Shown: one piece after another, positions 26,670 to 38,703 of the stretch
Position numbering within the stretch: the stretch's first letter is position 1
Layout: every line of letters starts with the position of its first letter
Assembly (NCBI GenBank): GCA_022497155.1
Contig: MU385715.1
Location: forward strand, 992,001-1,056,000
Source of the DNA: Whalleya microplaca
Lineage: Eukaryota > Ascomycota > Sordariomycetes > Xylariales > Xylariaceae
Length of the DNA: 64,000 bases
Reading direction: 5' to 3'
Position numbers and translations under genes: made by a program
The notes under the pieces: generated by a model
What the model was told of the DNA's origin: nothing
Databases searched by the model: none
What the model saw: only the letters and a program-made list of their open reading frames with translations

Positions 26670-28522
26670 CTATTTCACAGCAGCAAGGCCATGCATCAAG
26701 TCCTGCATTGGTAAGGGAGAAATCCTAGGGATGGATTCAGGGGCTGTTGCGAACTGGTGCGTAAGCGGGCGAGGTCGCGGGATCTCCCTCACGTCCGGGA
26801 ATGTAGTCGTTGTGTAATCGAAGGGGAGATCCAAACTTAGCACTCCAGTGTTCGGTGAACGAACTGCCGTTCTAGTAGATGACCAGTCCTCGTCACACTC
26901 CACGAATGTAGTGCGTAGGAATTCGATAAACGTGTCGACATCTTGTTTCGTAGACATGGCCCCCAAACTTGCCCTAACAATGCTAAATAATTAAAACAAG
27001 TTAGCATGCAGCCATTCAGAGAGATTAACATAAAATATCTCATGGGCTAGCGTGGTATACACACCCTGTCGGAAGTCTGTGGATGACGCTTATGCCATTC
27101 GAGCCGCAGTGGTGTCCGGCAGAAAGGGCACGTTGCGTCATCCATGGTTCATAGCCAAGTGCGGTAAAGATACCGCCGGGATTGCAGACTCCTAAGAGCA
27201 TAGTGATTAGCTAACGAAAAGGGGGACCGGTCAGAATACAAAGCTTACCCCCAGATCTGATATAGATGCCGGCAGCATTAGCCGAACGCTCGACATCGGA
27301 GTAAGGCACATGTTGCCCATTCGCGCGTAGAATATTGAACGCAATGGCTGAACCCTGTTTCTCCGAATCTTCAAAGTCCCCATTTTCATTGTATACACGA
27401 CATACTGGCTGACCATTGGAATGGCACAGAGAAGCCATGCCCCGAAATAGCCTGGAGATGAGATACGAGGTATGATCGGAGATCCGGCCCATAGAACCGT
27501 AGAGCCTCTTGTGTACGTCGATGGCCTCCCCCAGGGCAAGAATGCTATGGAACGGCAAAGTCCCATCTTCGAGGCCTTCGTGAAGCTTGTAAGTAGGTGT
27601 CTGTAGACCTTTGGATCGATGCCAATTCTCGCCAAGCGTGCCGACCATAGATACTGTCCCGCCACCAAAATATTTTCTCAATGTTAGAATGTGTCCCGAT
27701 TCTTTCCGCACAATCAAGGCTCCGATGTCTGGGAAACCAAAGATCTTGTACAGGGAGAGACAAGTGAAATCGGGTGCTTGATCCACGTCTTGGAAGACAG
27801 TCTCCATGGGGAATGTCATAGCTAGCGCGGCAGCATCAAGGAGGGTATAAGTGTTCTGCAGGTACCCTGACTCTCGCAGGATTCCCGGCCACGATAGTGG
27901 CAACCGCCTGCCAGACATGTTAGACTGCCCGGGGTAGGCAAACAGTCCAAGCCCCCCAGGATGGTATCGGTTGACGAAGCTTGTCTCGGGAGAATGAAGC
28001 CATCTTTCTACCTCCTGGTCGTTGGCGAAACAATGAGATTGTCCATATGTCAACTCCCTCACGCCTACAATACTCGTGTGTGCATCTTTGTGATAGCCGT
28101 ACCAAAATCTCCGATCTCTGGTCTTCTCGGAGAGATCCCTGAAAGAATCTGCCACGAGCTTAATGGCTGCTGTAGCATTTGCAACAAATACGAGATCGAA
28201 TTCTTTCGGACTAGCGCCGAGGAAGTTGAGCGTCTTTTCCCGAACTTGGTCAACGACGTCACCGGAGAGTTTGGCCGGGAAATTCTCCGAGTGCGGATTT
28301 CCATAGAGGTTGGTGACCATTTTGGCGCAGAACGAGTCTACGGTCGATTTCGCATAGATAGTTGCACCGCTGTGATCCAGATATACCCCTGCTTATGATT
28401 TAGTAGTAGTCTAAGAGAACTGAGAATGAAGTGTACATACCATCGTTCATATGTGGGTACTCTTTCTGACGAAGAGCCTCCACATCACTGTTGTACCCCT
28501 TAGACATCGTGAGGAACGGCAT
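26670..28522 (-). CDS. Molybdenum-cofactor-sulfurase-like PLP enzyme lacking the MOSC domain
   Basis: Model: join(26670..26982, 27065..27191, 27249..28391, 28441..28522), 554 aa; introns 82, 57 and 49 nt, all in frame. The fold is aminotransferase class V of the MOCOS/HxB type. Exon joins restore family motifs: YLDHSGATIYAKS near the N-terminus, NLYGNPHS, DAHTSIVGVR (His132), LLDAAA (Asp213), SLYKIFGFPDIGAL (Lys243, the expected PLP Schiff-base lysine), CNPGG (Cys411, at the position where the family has its persulfide-bearing region) and TGIVRASLG. Full-length Moco sulfurases continue into a C-terminal MOSC domain; this protein stops after about 100 residues of Pro/Thr-rich tail, so that half is absent. 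A role as a cysteine desulfurase or other PLP sulfur/amine transferase is likely, but substrate and partner are unknown. The first exon's acceptor is ambiguous (AAG or CAG). The gene sits alone between gene deserts. Confidence 0.9.
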
Positions 28523-31500
28523 TGGTGATATATGACTATAGAAACAAGTAGTCCCTCTTCAAGTTTTCTAAGTCAGATGGATGTTATGAAGATATAGTTA
28601 AGAGTAACAAGGATAGTTGAAGATTTTGAGTAGCCGAGTTTCAGGTTGGGATGCAGTGAAAATTTTGGTACCAACAACTTATTTTGCGAAACGCCTCCTG
28701 AAGAGCTGCCCTCCTGCGGCACTGGTATATACGAAGGATCTTATAGTCAGTCCCCCTCCCCTCCCGCGCCCCCGGAGGCCCACTGCGGAAAGCACGGGGA
28801 AGGAGCGTGGGGTGATATCCGCCCTACACCATGCCGTCGATATATGTCAGCGTCGAGGTGGTGGCGCGGTGTGCTGGAGTCATTCCTGTTGTCCATTGGT
28901 TATCCGGTGGTGCTGAAAACTGGACGGGACCAACACTGACGGGTGACCGGGCAAACATCTTGGCGATTCGATAAGGAAACAGAAGGCGCAGCACATCGTA
29001 TGCCGACTACCGTAGTCGAATGATCCATCGTGTCTGGGTCCGGATCTCCCAGGTCTCGTTGCTGGTTGTCTGATGATAGGAGTCTAGTCAGGACTATTGG
29101 GCCCTCGATTTAGTCTGACACACCTGACCATTTCCCGTTTGGGGAACAAGTACAAGGTTTCCCATCCAAAAATTGCTTTCCTGAGGTCAATAGTAGCTTA
29201 TCTCCCGAGTGGCCCCGGCCGTCGACGCGCAAGGAGCAGAGTATATCTCGACGCTGTTCTCTGCACGACATCTGGAGAATAGTTGAGGTTAACCGGTGGG
29301 ACCCTAGAAATATTGGTCGAAATCAGAGGTGGCACGTCAGAATTGGGCTATGCAGGTAAATCCACGAACACCGTATGAGTGGAACGGTAGGTCAGGTTCA
29401 TGCAGATGTCTAGATGCATGGCGCACTTGACAAGGCTGCCGCCAAACCGCTGTCCAGCTGCAAATGGCAAACCTAAAAGTTCGGACGATGTCCAAATTGG
29501 CCTCAGCACTTGCCGAAGCGGCTCTGATGCCAGGCCCTCCCAACCGATTCCGGCATGGTCATGTAAGTATGCAGTCTATCACCTCTGACAAGGGTCATCT
29601 AAGACATGGGCCAGGGAGGAAGCCATCCTATTTGGCGGTAGATTGACCGTTTCGCGGTCTCCTGTTTGCCTGGATAGCCGTGGTTCTCGTTCCGGAAAGC
29701 GTTGCGTGGGGACGATGACTGTATGACTGCAACGGCACTGGTGTCTTGAAGGGGTCCAACCCAATCATCGCATGTGAAAACTTGCCGCGAAGTTGTGGCC
29801 AAGAGCTGCGAGAAAATGTACCCCAGGCGGGTTGGGCGCACTAGTATTCGATAGGTATTTTGTCCTAATACCAATACGATGCGGGCGACTGCGCGAGGTA
29901 CCTACTGTCCACACAGTCGATCCCTGCTGCTTGAAGAGAAATGGTCGGCGACCTCAGAACGGGAGGTGTGCGTCATTTGGGCAGAAACTGCAAGTCTCTG
30001 CGTCTGGACTCTAGAGACCCTAGACATCTCGCATCTGCAATGCTGCATCGCATCTTGAGCCGTCATAGTCCCGTGGAGTCTTGCAAGGAGCTGTCCAACA
30101 CCCATACAAGTCAAGTTGGTGGTTGTCACGAAGTCGTTGAAGGCTGCCAAACACACGATACGATACGATAACGGCCTTAATTGTTAGGGATCGCAACCCC
30201 TGGCTCGCATCCGATAAATGATAGTGCTTACTGCGGTTCCTTCAGCTCTTGACGTAGATGTTAAGCTTTGCTGACTCTGATCTCAGCAGGTGAAAGCCAC
30301 CTCAGGTTCGAGATAGGTAATCCAGTGACGAAAATGGAATCAGATTGACACCTGGTCATTGGAGCAGACCCCCTTTACAGCCTTCCTTCCCAGGTACGCG
30401 TTCCCAGGCCATGCACACACACAGGATCTTCAAATTGACAGCTGTAATAGTACCGGTGCCCTTGACAATATTTGCCCACGAGGTTCGCTTCACATCTAAT
30501 TTTCAGCCAATAGCAGTGACGAATAACCTCCGCCCTGAACCAGCATTAGCCACCAGAGCCATCGGCGGCTATCATGATCTAGAGACCTTGATACTCGTCA
30601 ACCCTCAGGTTAATAAGAGAGCAATCGGGTCACGCACTTCTTCAAGGAATGCGCCTTGGCTTAACTGATTTGGAGGTGCGAGCATCGTGATAGGCGGGTC
30701 AACTTTCAGTGCTTCGGGCGAATCGAGACGTCTGTGGCTGAGTTGGCCTTTCTGTTGGAAGCTTAGCCTCGATGGGGTTCTGCAGGTTGCGTTGCATCCA
30801 CCAGAACTCCGGCTGCAATGGAACGAAAGCTGCGGTAGCCGTGGATCATATCTCGCATTTGCCTTCTTGGAGGGCGGCACCTCAACTTAGATCCCAATTC
30901 AGCTTGGATTATTCCGAAAAACAAAACAAGACGTATCTTTTGGAGCTTTCAGTTTAGCTCTATCTGATACGCTTTTCCGAAGGCGTAGATGAGCACACAG
31001 TCTGTATGCACGAGGGAGTAGCTCGGGTCCACTCTAGCATCTCGTTGCTGCGTACTGATCTGCAGCCACGGATGTTCGTTTTCAGTTGCTCTCATTCTAC
31101 GGCTACTTCTCGTAATTGGGAGGCCTGCGGGCCATTTTAGGGCCGTCCCGTCATTTGCAGCGATGATATGGACCAGCGTGACAAGATGTTCAACAAGGGT
31201 TACAGCTCAAGCCCGGTGATGCGCACCAATGGTTACCTATTGCCAACTCCCAAGGCTCAGCATGAGCACGTGTCGGATTGTGAATAGTCTGTCCCCTGAT
31301 GGCAGACCGAAGTTCCTTGTCGGATTTTTTCAATGATGTTATTTCTCGTATATGCTATCATAAAGTTGAATCTAGTGCGATCTTGGTGATGTCCTACGTC
31401 TTGGAGAGGCTAAGCATCTTGACGACATGTAATCCTAACACCCTCCTTCTTGCTACCCCGGTTTACATCGTGCATGGGCTGAGACTCCATGCACCAAAAT

Positions 31501-32429
31501 CTATCTAGATCGAGGGTCTGGAACACTGTCTCGTATATCAAGGAGTGGTTCAGACCCTGAAAAATCGGAAGCTCCCGAGGCAGATCTTGTGCCCCCGAAA
31601 TGCAGCATACCTTGGCAGGTACAACGCCATCTACAAGTTGAGCCTACAGTTATGATCAGAACGGTACTTAAAATAGATGGCTGTGGTGGCTATGCCTTCA
31701 ATATGTGTGTAGGTTCAAAGGTAGTTCCTAGATGCTAGACTCTATCAACCGTTTTTCTCAGGTAAGCCCCAAACCATATGCATCAATATCGGAGTTATTC
31801 TCATCAGACAGTTCACAGTAAAGATACTAGGCTAGTCTTGGGGACATTCTAGCCATGTATGTCAATAGCTGGCGCCTCATAATGTGGTGGTACGAATGTG
31901 ACCCTCGAGGGATATCATTAGTAAGATGGCTGCTCATATTAAAAGCCCCGTATAGTTCTGCAAAGTATTAATTTTAGTAACTTGTTCAATTTCAAATTTG
32001 CGTCTCCGCTGTCCTCAGGCCATCCAGGATATCTTATTAATTGTCTCTGGGCCAGCTTAAGCGGTCTCGCCAATCTCAACTCGAGTTCGGGGTTGGACAT
32101 TACAAGCTCTTCAGCAGCTTTATCTCCAGAAAGTCTTGTTTAGTTCGTAAGAAGAATACTGTTATTGAAATTTCAGCAATAGCACATTGTTTCCACCCAA
32201 TTGGTGCAAATATGGTCCCGAAAGTGGGAGACTGGGGGCCTCATTCTCCTTTGCCCCGTCACTAGGCTATCTAGGAACTAAACCAGAGTAGGTCTGCAGC
32301 AACAAGTATCCTACACAGACCATAAGCATCAAAATACCTTACTCGTTCTCAAATTTGATAGCCTCGAGGCATAGTCGCCATCCTTGGAGTCATTCATATC
32401 ACTCCGAATCCATGACTTCATCCTCATCG
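28523..32429. other. Gene desert of about 3.9 kb
   Basis: No frame carries a recognisable domain or plausible splice pattern. Short frames at 29.3-30.9 kb on both strands show no consistent protein. The first part is the upstream region of the Moco-sulfurase-like gene; the last part should hold the 3' untranslated region of the E2/U-box fusion gene. Confidence 0.5.
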
Positions 32430-35400
32430 TCAACGAAATTCGTCGCTTCGTCCAGCTCGGCCCTTTTCCAACAGCTCCGTCTTCCACTCCTCTCTAGTCT
32501 GAAGAGCATGCTTGCGTACATGTTCCCTAACTTCGTCAGCAAACCCGACTTCGTCATGGTGGAAGCCGAGTGTAGTCATGGTATTCACAGGGTCGCTGTA
32601 TTCGGGCCGGCAGAGTAAACCATATACCGTCTCCAAGAGCATGCCCATACCAATATCGCTTGTCCAGTCGCGATTGAAGATACTATGACAAATCCTCCCA
32701 TGGGTATTGATATTAGGGTGCTTGATTTTGGTCACAAACCGGGCCTTAGGCGCACATGCCGGATAGTCATCATCAGCGTGTAGGTAGAACAGGAACGTGC
32801 CCTCCGAGTACGGGCTTCCCTCTGGGCCTTCCATGACAATTTTCCAAAACGAGATATCGGACTCGCTGACGTAGATGTCGTATACGGGGTGTGTTCCATA
32901 TACAACAACTGCTTGCATCTCTCGCATGAGCCGTGAAGTGCGCAGGTTTGTTCGAACACTACTGAGTCTCTTCCTATTGTTGTGACGCTGGGCGATGGCA
33001 GCAGTTAGTTGGAAGAAGTTATCGTGAAGGTTCGGATGTTCTCTACGGGGAGGAAACACATCATCTGAGACCACTGTAGCCGAGGCACGGGCTCGTGCCT
33101 GTATGAAACTACCCCTGAACTTGAGAGCGTGCTTTGGAATACTCTCAGGTAGCTCAATCGCTGGTCTCTCCGTCAGAGACAAGAATGGTTCCATTTCACA
33201 AATTGCCATTGCATTGACCAGCGATTGCGGATGGAAGCGGTAACTACCTAGGAGATACGACAAGGTGCGTAGGTCTTGGTTGTCTTCTACCCCTAGGCAA
33301 ACGCTGTCGACAATCGTATTTGTATGAAGGAGACTCCAGCAGACACTGTGGCTCGTGTTGACTTTTGAATGAGTATCTTTGCCATCTGAGATGCAGATGA
33401 TGCGCTTTTTGACACCGGGATAATTTGCTGCATATTCTTCGACTTGATCACTCGCAAGGGCTAGGGCATCCCATAGAGCAGTATCTCCATTTGCTCCCAT
33501 ATCCACAGTTGCCCGCCTGAAGTTCTCTAATACGTGTGATATCGGCATAGCAACTTGACTCTGACTGGAGAAGCTGACTAGTCCCACGTGCGTTTTATAG
33601 TTGTACTAACTCATATCAGTGTGTGCCAGAAGAAACTGTATTGTGATATACTTACGGCTAGCATCCTGTTGATAAGGGCCTAATTATGTCCATATCAATA
33701 TCTTGCATTTCTCGAATTGAAAATTTACGTACCTCAAACATCTGCTTCAGGGCATCGAGCCGAGTTAGTCCGCGATTGACGCATTTGTTATCTCGCTTGC
33801 GAATGAAAACCTTGAGAACCATTGGTTCTTGACGGTCGTCAGAGCTAGAGTTGTCGTAGACACCAATATCCTTGTGAAACAGATTTTCTGGTGCTAAACG
33901 ACCCCAGCAATTATCCTGAGTGAGATAGGTAGCAAGTTTATCAACACTTTCCCGTGAGCAGCCATAAAAGAAACCATCACCCATGCTCTGGACACGAGTA
34001 TAAACTTGTACTGGGCTTAGGCTACAATTTGGATTTTTGCCCAACTGGTAACGCCAATACTTCCAAACCACTGAGGCCAGCGATTTGATAGTGTCACGCT
34101 TCACCCAGTAGCTGAACAGCATTTCATAGTTTCCACCGTAGACTTTGATTAGGCACATCTCGTAGGAGTTTTTTCGAGAGGGGCTCAAGATGATACTTGG
34201 TACAGGAGTATCGTCCACTATACGTATTGTGATGTGATCTCCATTTCTGATCCTGTGCAATGATGACAGAGCGAGCGAGGAACATGGTTGGAGAGGCCCG
34301 GTGGTCTCCGTCCAGAGTTGGAAAACCGGGAATCTTGCCTTCAAACCTCTAAATGCGACCTTGTGCAGATCTTCCAGGCTTATGTATGGCCGAATACAGC
34401 GCTGGAACGAACTGACGCGACTATCAAATGTAACCGTGATGTACCCCGGGTAAGCTCCTTGCCGGCAAAAGCCATCGCCATTGACCCATCTCGCCACGGC
34501 ATCACGTATATCCTGATTCACGATGAGAGATGTATCGTGGATCCCCAGACCATGCATAGGAGATGATTTACGGATCGTGTACCATTGTTCTATTGATCGG
34601 CGAGAGTATGTGTGCCCGTCAACCGCCGTGACAGCATCGTCCATCAAGGTATATGAGATTGGGCATTGAAGATGCTCAGGCATACGAGTTACATCGTCTG
34701 GTATATTAAGAGTGTGCTGAGACATTGTCGAACCTGGAATTCTATCACCAAAAGACCATGTCCAATTTTGCTCAATCCCTCGAGACGGATAAGTAGCTCG
34801 ATATCGCAGGAAGTCCTTGATATGCTCTTCGTGGGTTTTCAATCCAGCCCAGAAAGACTTCAGCTTTTCCAGCTCAGTCTCGAGCTCCGGAATTTCGCGT
34901 CGCAAATAGTAGAATGTGTGGGCGGATTCACGTTTCTTTCCAAGGCTTTTCGACTTTAGGGTGATCTCAGAAGATAGCACCAGCCTTAAGGTGTGTAAGA
35001 CCTTCTCAGCAGCTTGGCTTCGATGGCTTTCGGCTGTTTTAGCAATGATAGCAGTCATGTCGTCAAAGCTTTCGTTATTGGCTAGGTCTTCTTTCACATC
35101 TTCGACGGAGGCTCGGCTGTAGAACCTCGGTTCTACCAGAGCCTCGCCCTCTTCAGGATTATCACCCTCTTCAGCATTTGCAATATTGTCGTCATCAATC
35201 TCGCTAAAGTTTGCCGTGTGGCTCATACTGGAGCTGCAATCGACGCAAAACATCAACACCTCGTCGGGGGTTAAAAGTTTTCTCACCTCAGCACAACCGA
35301 GGGCATCAAAGGCGGCAGTGCCTTCGGCCTGGTACCTTTCCAGGATGTTGACGATGAGTTGCTCTATGACGCCCGGGTCAATGGTCTCTTCTCCATACTT

Positions 35401-37356
35401 CGGTCTAAATACGAGCGAAGATTTCCCCGGATTCCCACATGGTTCCTCACCGGTGTAGACTGCTAGATGAGCGTTGCGATCGAAAGTCAGGCATGGTGTG
35501 ACAGCTGATGTAAGTTGGTTCGATCTGTACACCGAGAGCTTGGTTTGACTGCAAAGTTCCGCTAGGCGACCCAAATCGCTAAGTTGATCAAGGTCGATAG
35601 CTGTATTGATATTCTCGGAATCTTTATAGCGGTAGCAGCTTGCTAATTTGATGAAAGAGACTGAAATCTCACGAGTGGTCCCTCCACTAAGGAGGGCATA
35701 TCTTGCTGTGTCAGGGTTGATGTATTTCTTGACCATAAAGGTCTGGAGGTGGCTCTCAGCTAATGGTGCTGCCATCTTGAAAGCATCGAATAAGTTCGCC
35801 TCCACTAGTCCATTGGGTGTATCGAATGCGTGCATGACGCCCTCGCCTGTCATATGATCTCGAATGTCTACCGTGTGGAGCGCAGAAATATACGGTAGGG
35901 CGTCTGCATCAGAGTCATTTTCAGCTGGAAGCTTCAATGCTTTTGCCATCTCTAACACAAAACCAAAAAACAATCGAGCACCTTCGAATACCCTCGAAGT
36001 ATCAAATCCAGAGATGGCGAGCGGCACAAAGCTATTCAAGACCTCAAACACAGCATGACTAAGCGCAGCGCTCTCAGCAGCGGCAAGGGTCTTGCCTTCA
36101 ATCAGCATATGGAGAGAACGGAGAGCAGGCGGGAATCTTGTGAATAAATCAAAGACGTGCAAAATAGCATCTTGATATCTCTTATCATCCTCTTTGTCTT
36201 GCACAATAGATGTAAAGACTCGGAGCGAAGAGAGGAACATTGCCATTCCACGGTCAGATTGCACGACCTTAGGCTCCCAAGGAGCACGAGAGCGGAATAT
36301 GGAAGACTTCCCGACTAATGCAGGGGTATCGTCAGCTGTAGCGCGATGAACGGCGTATATGTCTATGGCATCCTCTACCATCAGTCTTTGGAGGCCAGCT
36401 TCTTGCAGGGTGGAACTAAAACAAGACGGATGAATTGGAATCTCTGACGTGTGAAGATCGACAACCATAGACTTCTGCTTGTCAGTGTCATCCTCGACGT
36501 TGATTCGAGAATGAATAGGGGTATGACGTTCCTTGGAGCAGATTGTGACGACAGGGGTCTTCTCATAGACGTTGTTATCAGTGGGATCGAATTTCGCTCC
36601 AAGAAAATTGATTTCCTTTCTCGTTTCCAAATTATAGCCGAAGTTGCCAAGCAAAGTTTCTTTCAAGGCGTCTTTGGTTCCTCTCTGAAGAAGTATCCGT
36701 TCCACTCTGCTCTTACCATGAATGACCAGAAAATGGGTGGTCTCGGAAGGGTCACTGGCGATTTTACTACCAAGAATACAATTGCACTCATAGGTCTCAA
36801 CGTGTTCCTCGAACGTGGATGTAATTCCCAGATGCTCGTTGATATGGCGATGAAGCTGACCGATGCTCGCAGACGATGGTATATTCAAGATTGGACAGGT
36901 TTCTTTCTTGTTGGCAGAATCAGGTGTTATTATACGAAGAGAGATTACACCTTCTTCGATCTTATATTTCTTTACGGCATTAGTCTGGGGCTTGTACACT
37001 TGATTCTTGATTTCTCAGATAAACACATGGTTCCTTACCTCCTGGAGCTTGCGCGACGTTGCCACATTGACTTTCTCGGTAACAACAGCAAAAAGCCTTT
37101 CATTCCGAGGGTTTATGATGATATCCGATAGCACATCTTCGAAGTCAATGATGGGGCCTATCTCACTGTCTCGGTGTAGTACTATGGTATGAGAATCTGC
37201 TGACAACAACAAATTTTGCCTCGCGAGTCTGTCCCAGAGATTGTCGATAAATTCAAGCACAATTCCTTCGGAACTGAATGGTACTAGAAGGACGACTGGA
37301 TTTCTTGTTACAACACCGGCGCCTCGTGGCACAATAGTGACACAGTAGGATTGCAT
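32430..37356 (-). CDS. E2-U-box-VWA fusion protein with ubiquitin-like segments
   Basis: Model: join(32430..33605, 33656..33679, 33733..36990, 37039..37356), 1591 aa; introns 50, 53 and 48 nt, all phase 0. Residues 1-170 contain two probable beta-grasp segments. Residues 300-680 are mostly helical and unrecognised. A VWA domain begins with FCVDCSSSMS, the MIDAS DxSxS at Asp690, Ser692 and Ser694. About 480 residues then intervene, holding a coiled stretch, a U-box (Cys882; CPI..LMDDAV, DGHTYSRRSIEQW) and two more beta-grasp-like segments (YITVTF...IRNGDHITIRI). The VWA resumes with RLDALKQMFEALINRMLA and GLVSFSSQ, with the MIDAS Thr1242 and Asp1274. Residues 1423-1565 form an E2 fold: GPEGSPYSEGTF, HPN at 1496-1498, catalytic Cys1506 and SDPVN. 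Ubiquitin conjugation is inferred from intact E2 and U-box motifs. The acceptor of intron 1 could lie 6 nt further on. The start at 37356 is the first ATG in frame. Confidence 0.9.
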
Positions 37357-38703
37357 GATTCTCGGCGTCTCGAAATGATGCAATACGGTTCAATGAACCA
37401 AAAGGATCTCAGCGCTTTACGCGCGCTGCAATGTCGATGGAGGTCGTGAATTTACGAGCGATGTAGGCTGAAAGAGAACTGGGGGTTGGTTATTATGATA
37501 GGGGCATCTGGGAAGATTGACGGGTTCCCTATCGAGGTTTATAAACACGAAATTTTCAGTCATGATGCCAGATAATAGGTAGTTATCGATTCTAAATGAA
37601 TAAACTTCCTACTAGAAACGTCTATAAGGCACATCTCTTTCAAAGCTGTAGGTCTGTCTCCCCTAGTTCTATGGTTTCAGGAGCCTACAGATGCTGAAAC
37701 CCGAGATCTTGGGTGCTCCCAAAGAACCAATAAATCACATTGAGATACCTCTGGCATGATGTCTTACTTGGTTCATATTGAGAAGATTCCATATAATTCT
37801 TCTATTCGTTGATGCTGGAAAGAGAAGGTTTACAAGAACAGGTTTCACTAGAAGGATAGTTAGATTATGTAGTTTATATCTATAACAATATTGAAAGTTA
37901 CATGTTAAAGACCTTACTTATTTATTATATTGAACCCCCATAATATTGAATCTATTTCTACACATCTACACGTCGTATTTACCCGCCTTGTCAGCCAGAG
38001 AAGAAGAGATGGAACAGAGGTAAGGAGGCCACAATGCGTACAGGCGGCTAGACCTTACAGATCATCTATGCTAATATCGATACTGAAAGATATAAAGCTA
38101 TATGTCATCGCTTACTAAAAGTGAACGCTCCTAGTACATAATGACGGTTAACAAACCCAGCGAGTAAAGTCTATATCCACAAGTAGTAAGGAGATGTTAG
38201 AGACTCTATGCCCTCATTTTCGTCCCATAATGCAAGCACAGAGGGAGAGACACCTGGAGCGAGTTCATACCAATTTAGATAGCGGAGCCTCTTATGTCGT
38301 ATGAAACGGAAGAGATGGTTATACATAAGGAAATAAAGGCGTTGTACCTCCCATCCCCTATTTCGGCAGTTCTAAGAGAAGGAAGGAACCATTTATAGAT
38401 TGCTAATGATGGATGTACATGGATTGTATGAGACCTTAATAACAATACAAGAATCTAATGACCTATCGCTGCCTTCGCAACTTATATAAGTACTAGCCTT
38501 GCTACAACTCCGATGCTGCGATTTTCTCTTCACTTGACGAGATCGATTCTGTGCTTCTCAGGGTACAGCGGGGCACTATCAGAAGAGTGATAATCTGCAA
38601 GCCTGGTTTATCATTATGCAAGGTACGTTGATCATCATAGATATTATCCTCTTGGCACCCACAAATTTTACACCACTGGCCTATCTTGAGGCTTTCAAAG
38701 CCC
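37357..38703. other. Intergenic, AT-rich, no gene seen
   Basis: This should contain the promoter of the E2/U-box fusion gene and the 3' end of the GFA-like transcript. The stretch 37.6-38.5 kb is AT-rich with all frames closed. No RNA gene is recognised. Confidence 0.55.

Noticed and set aside
29902..30880. Minus-strand fragments with a HCRC motif, considered as an AflR-like regulator relic
   Set aside because: The resemblance to the AflR C-terminal region is too short and no Zn2Cys6 cluster is found upstream.
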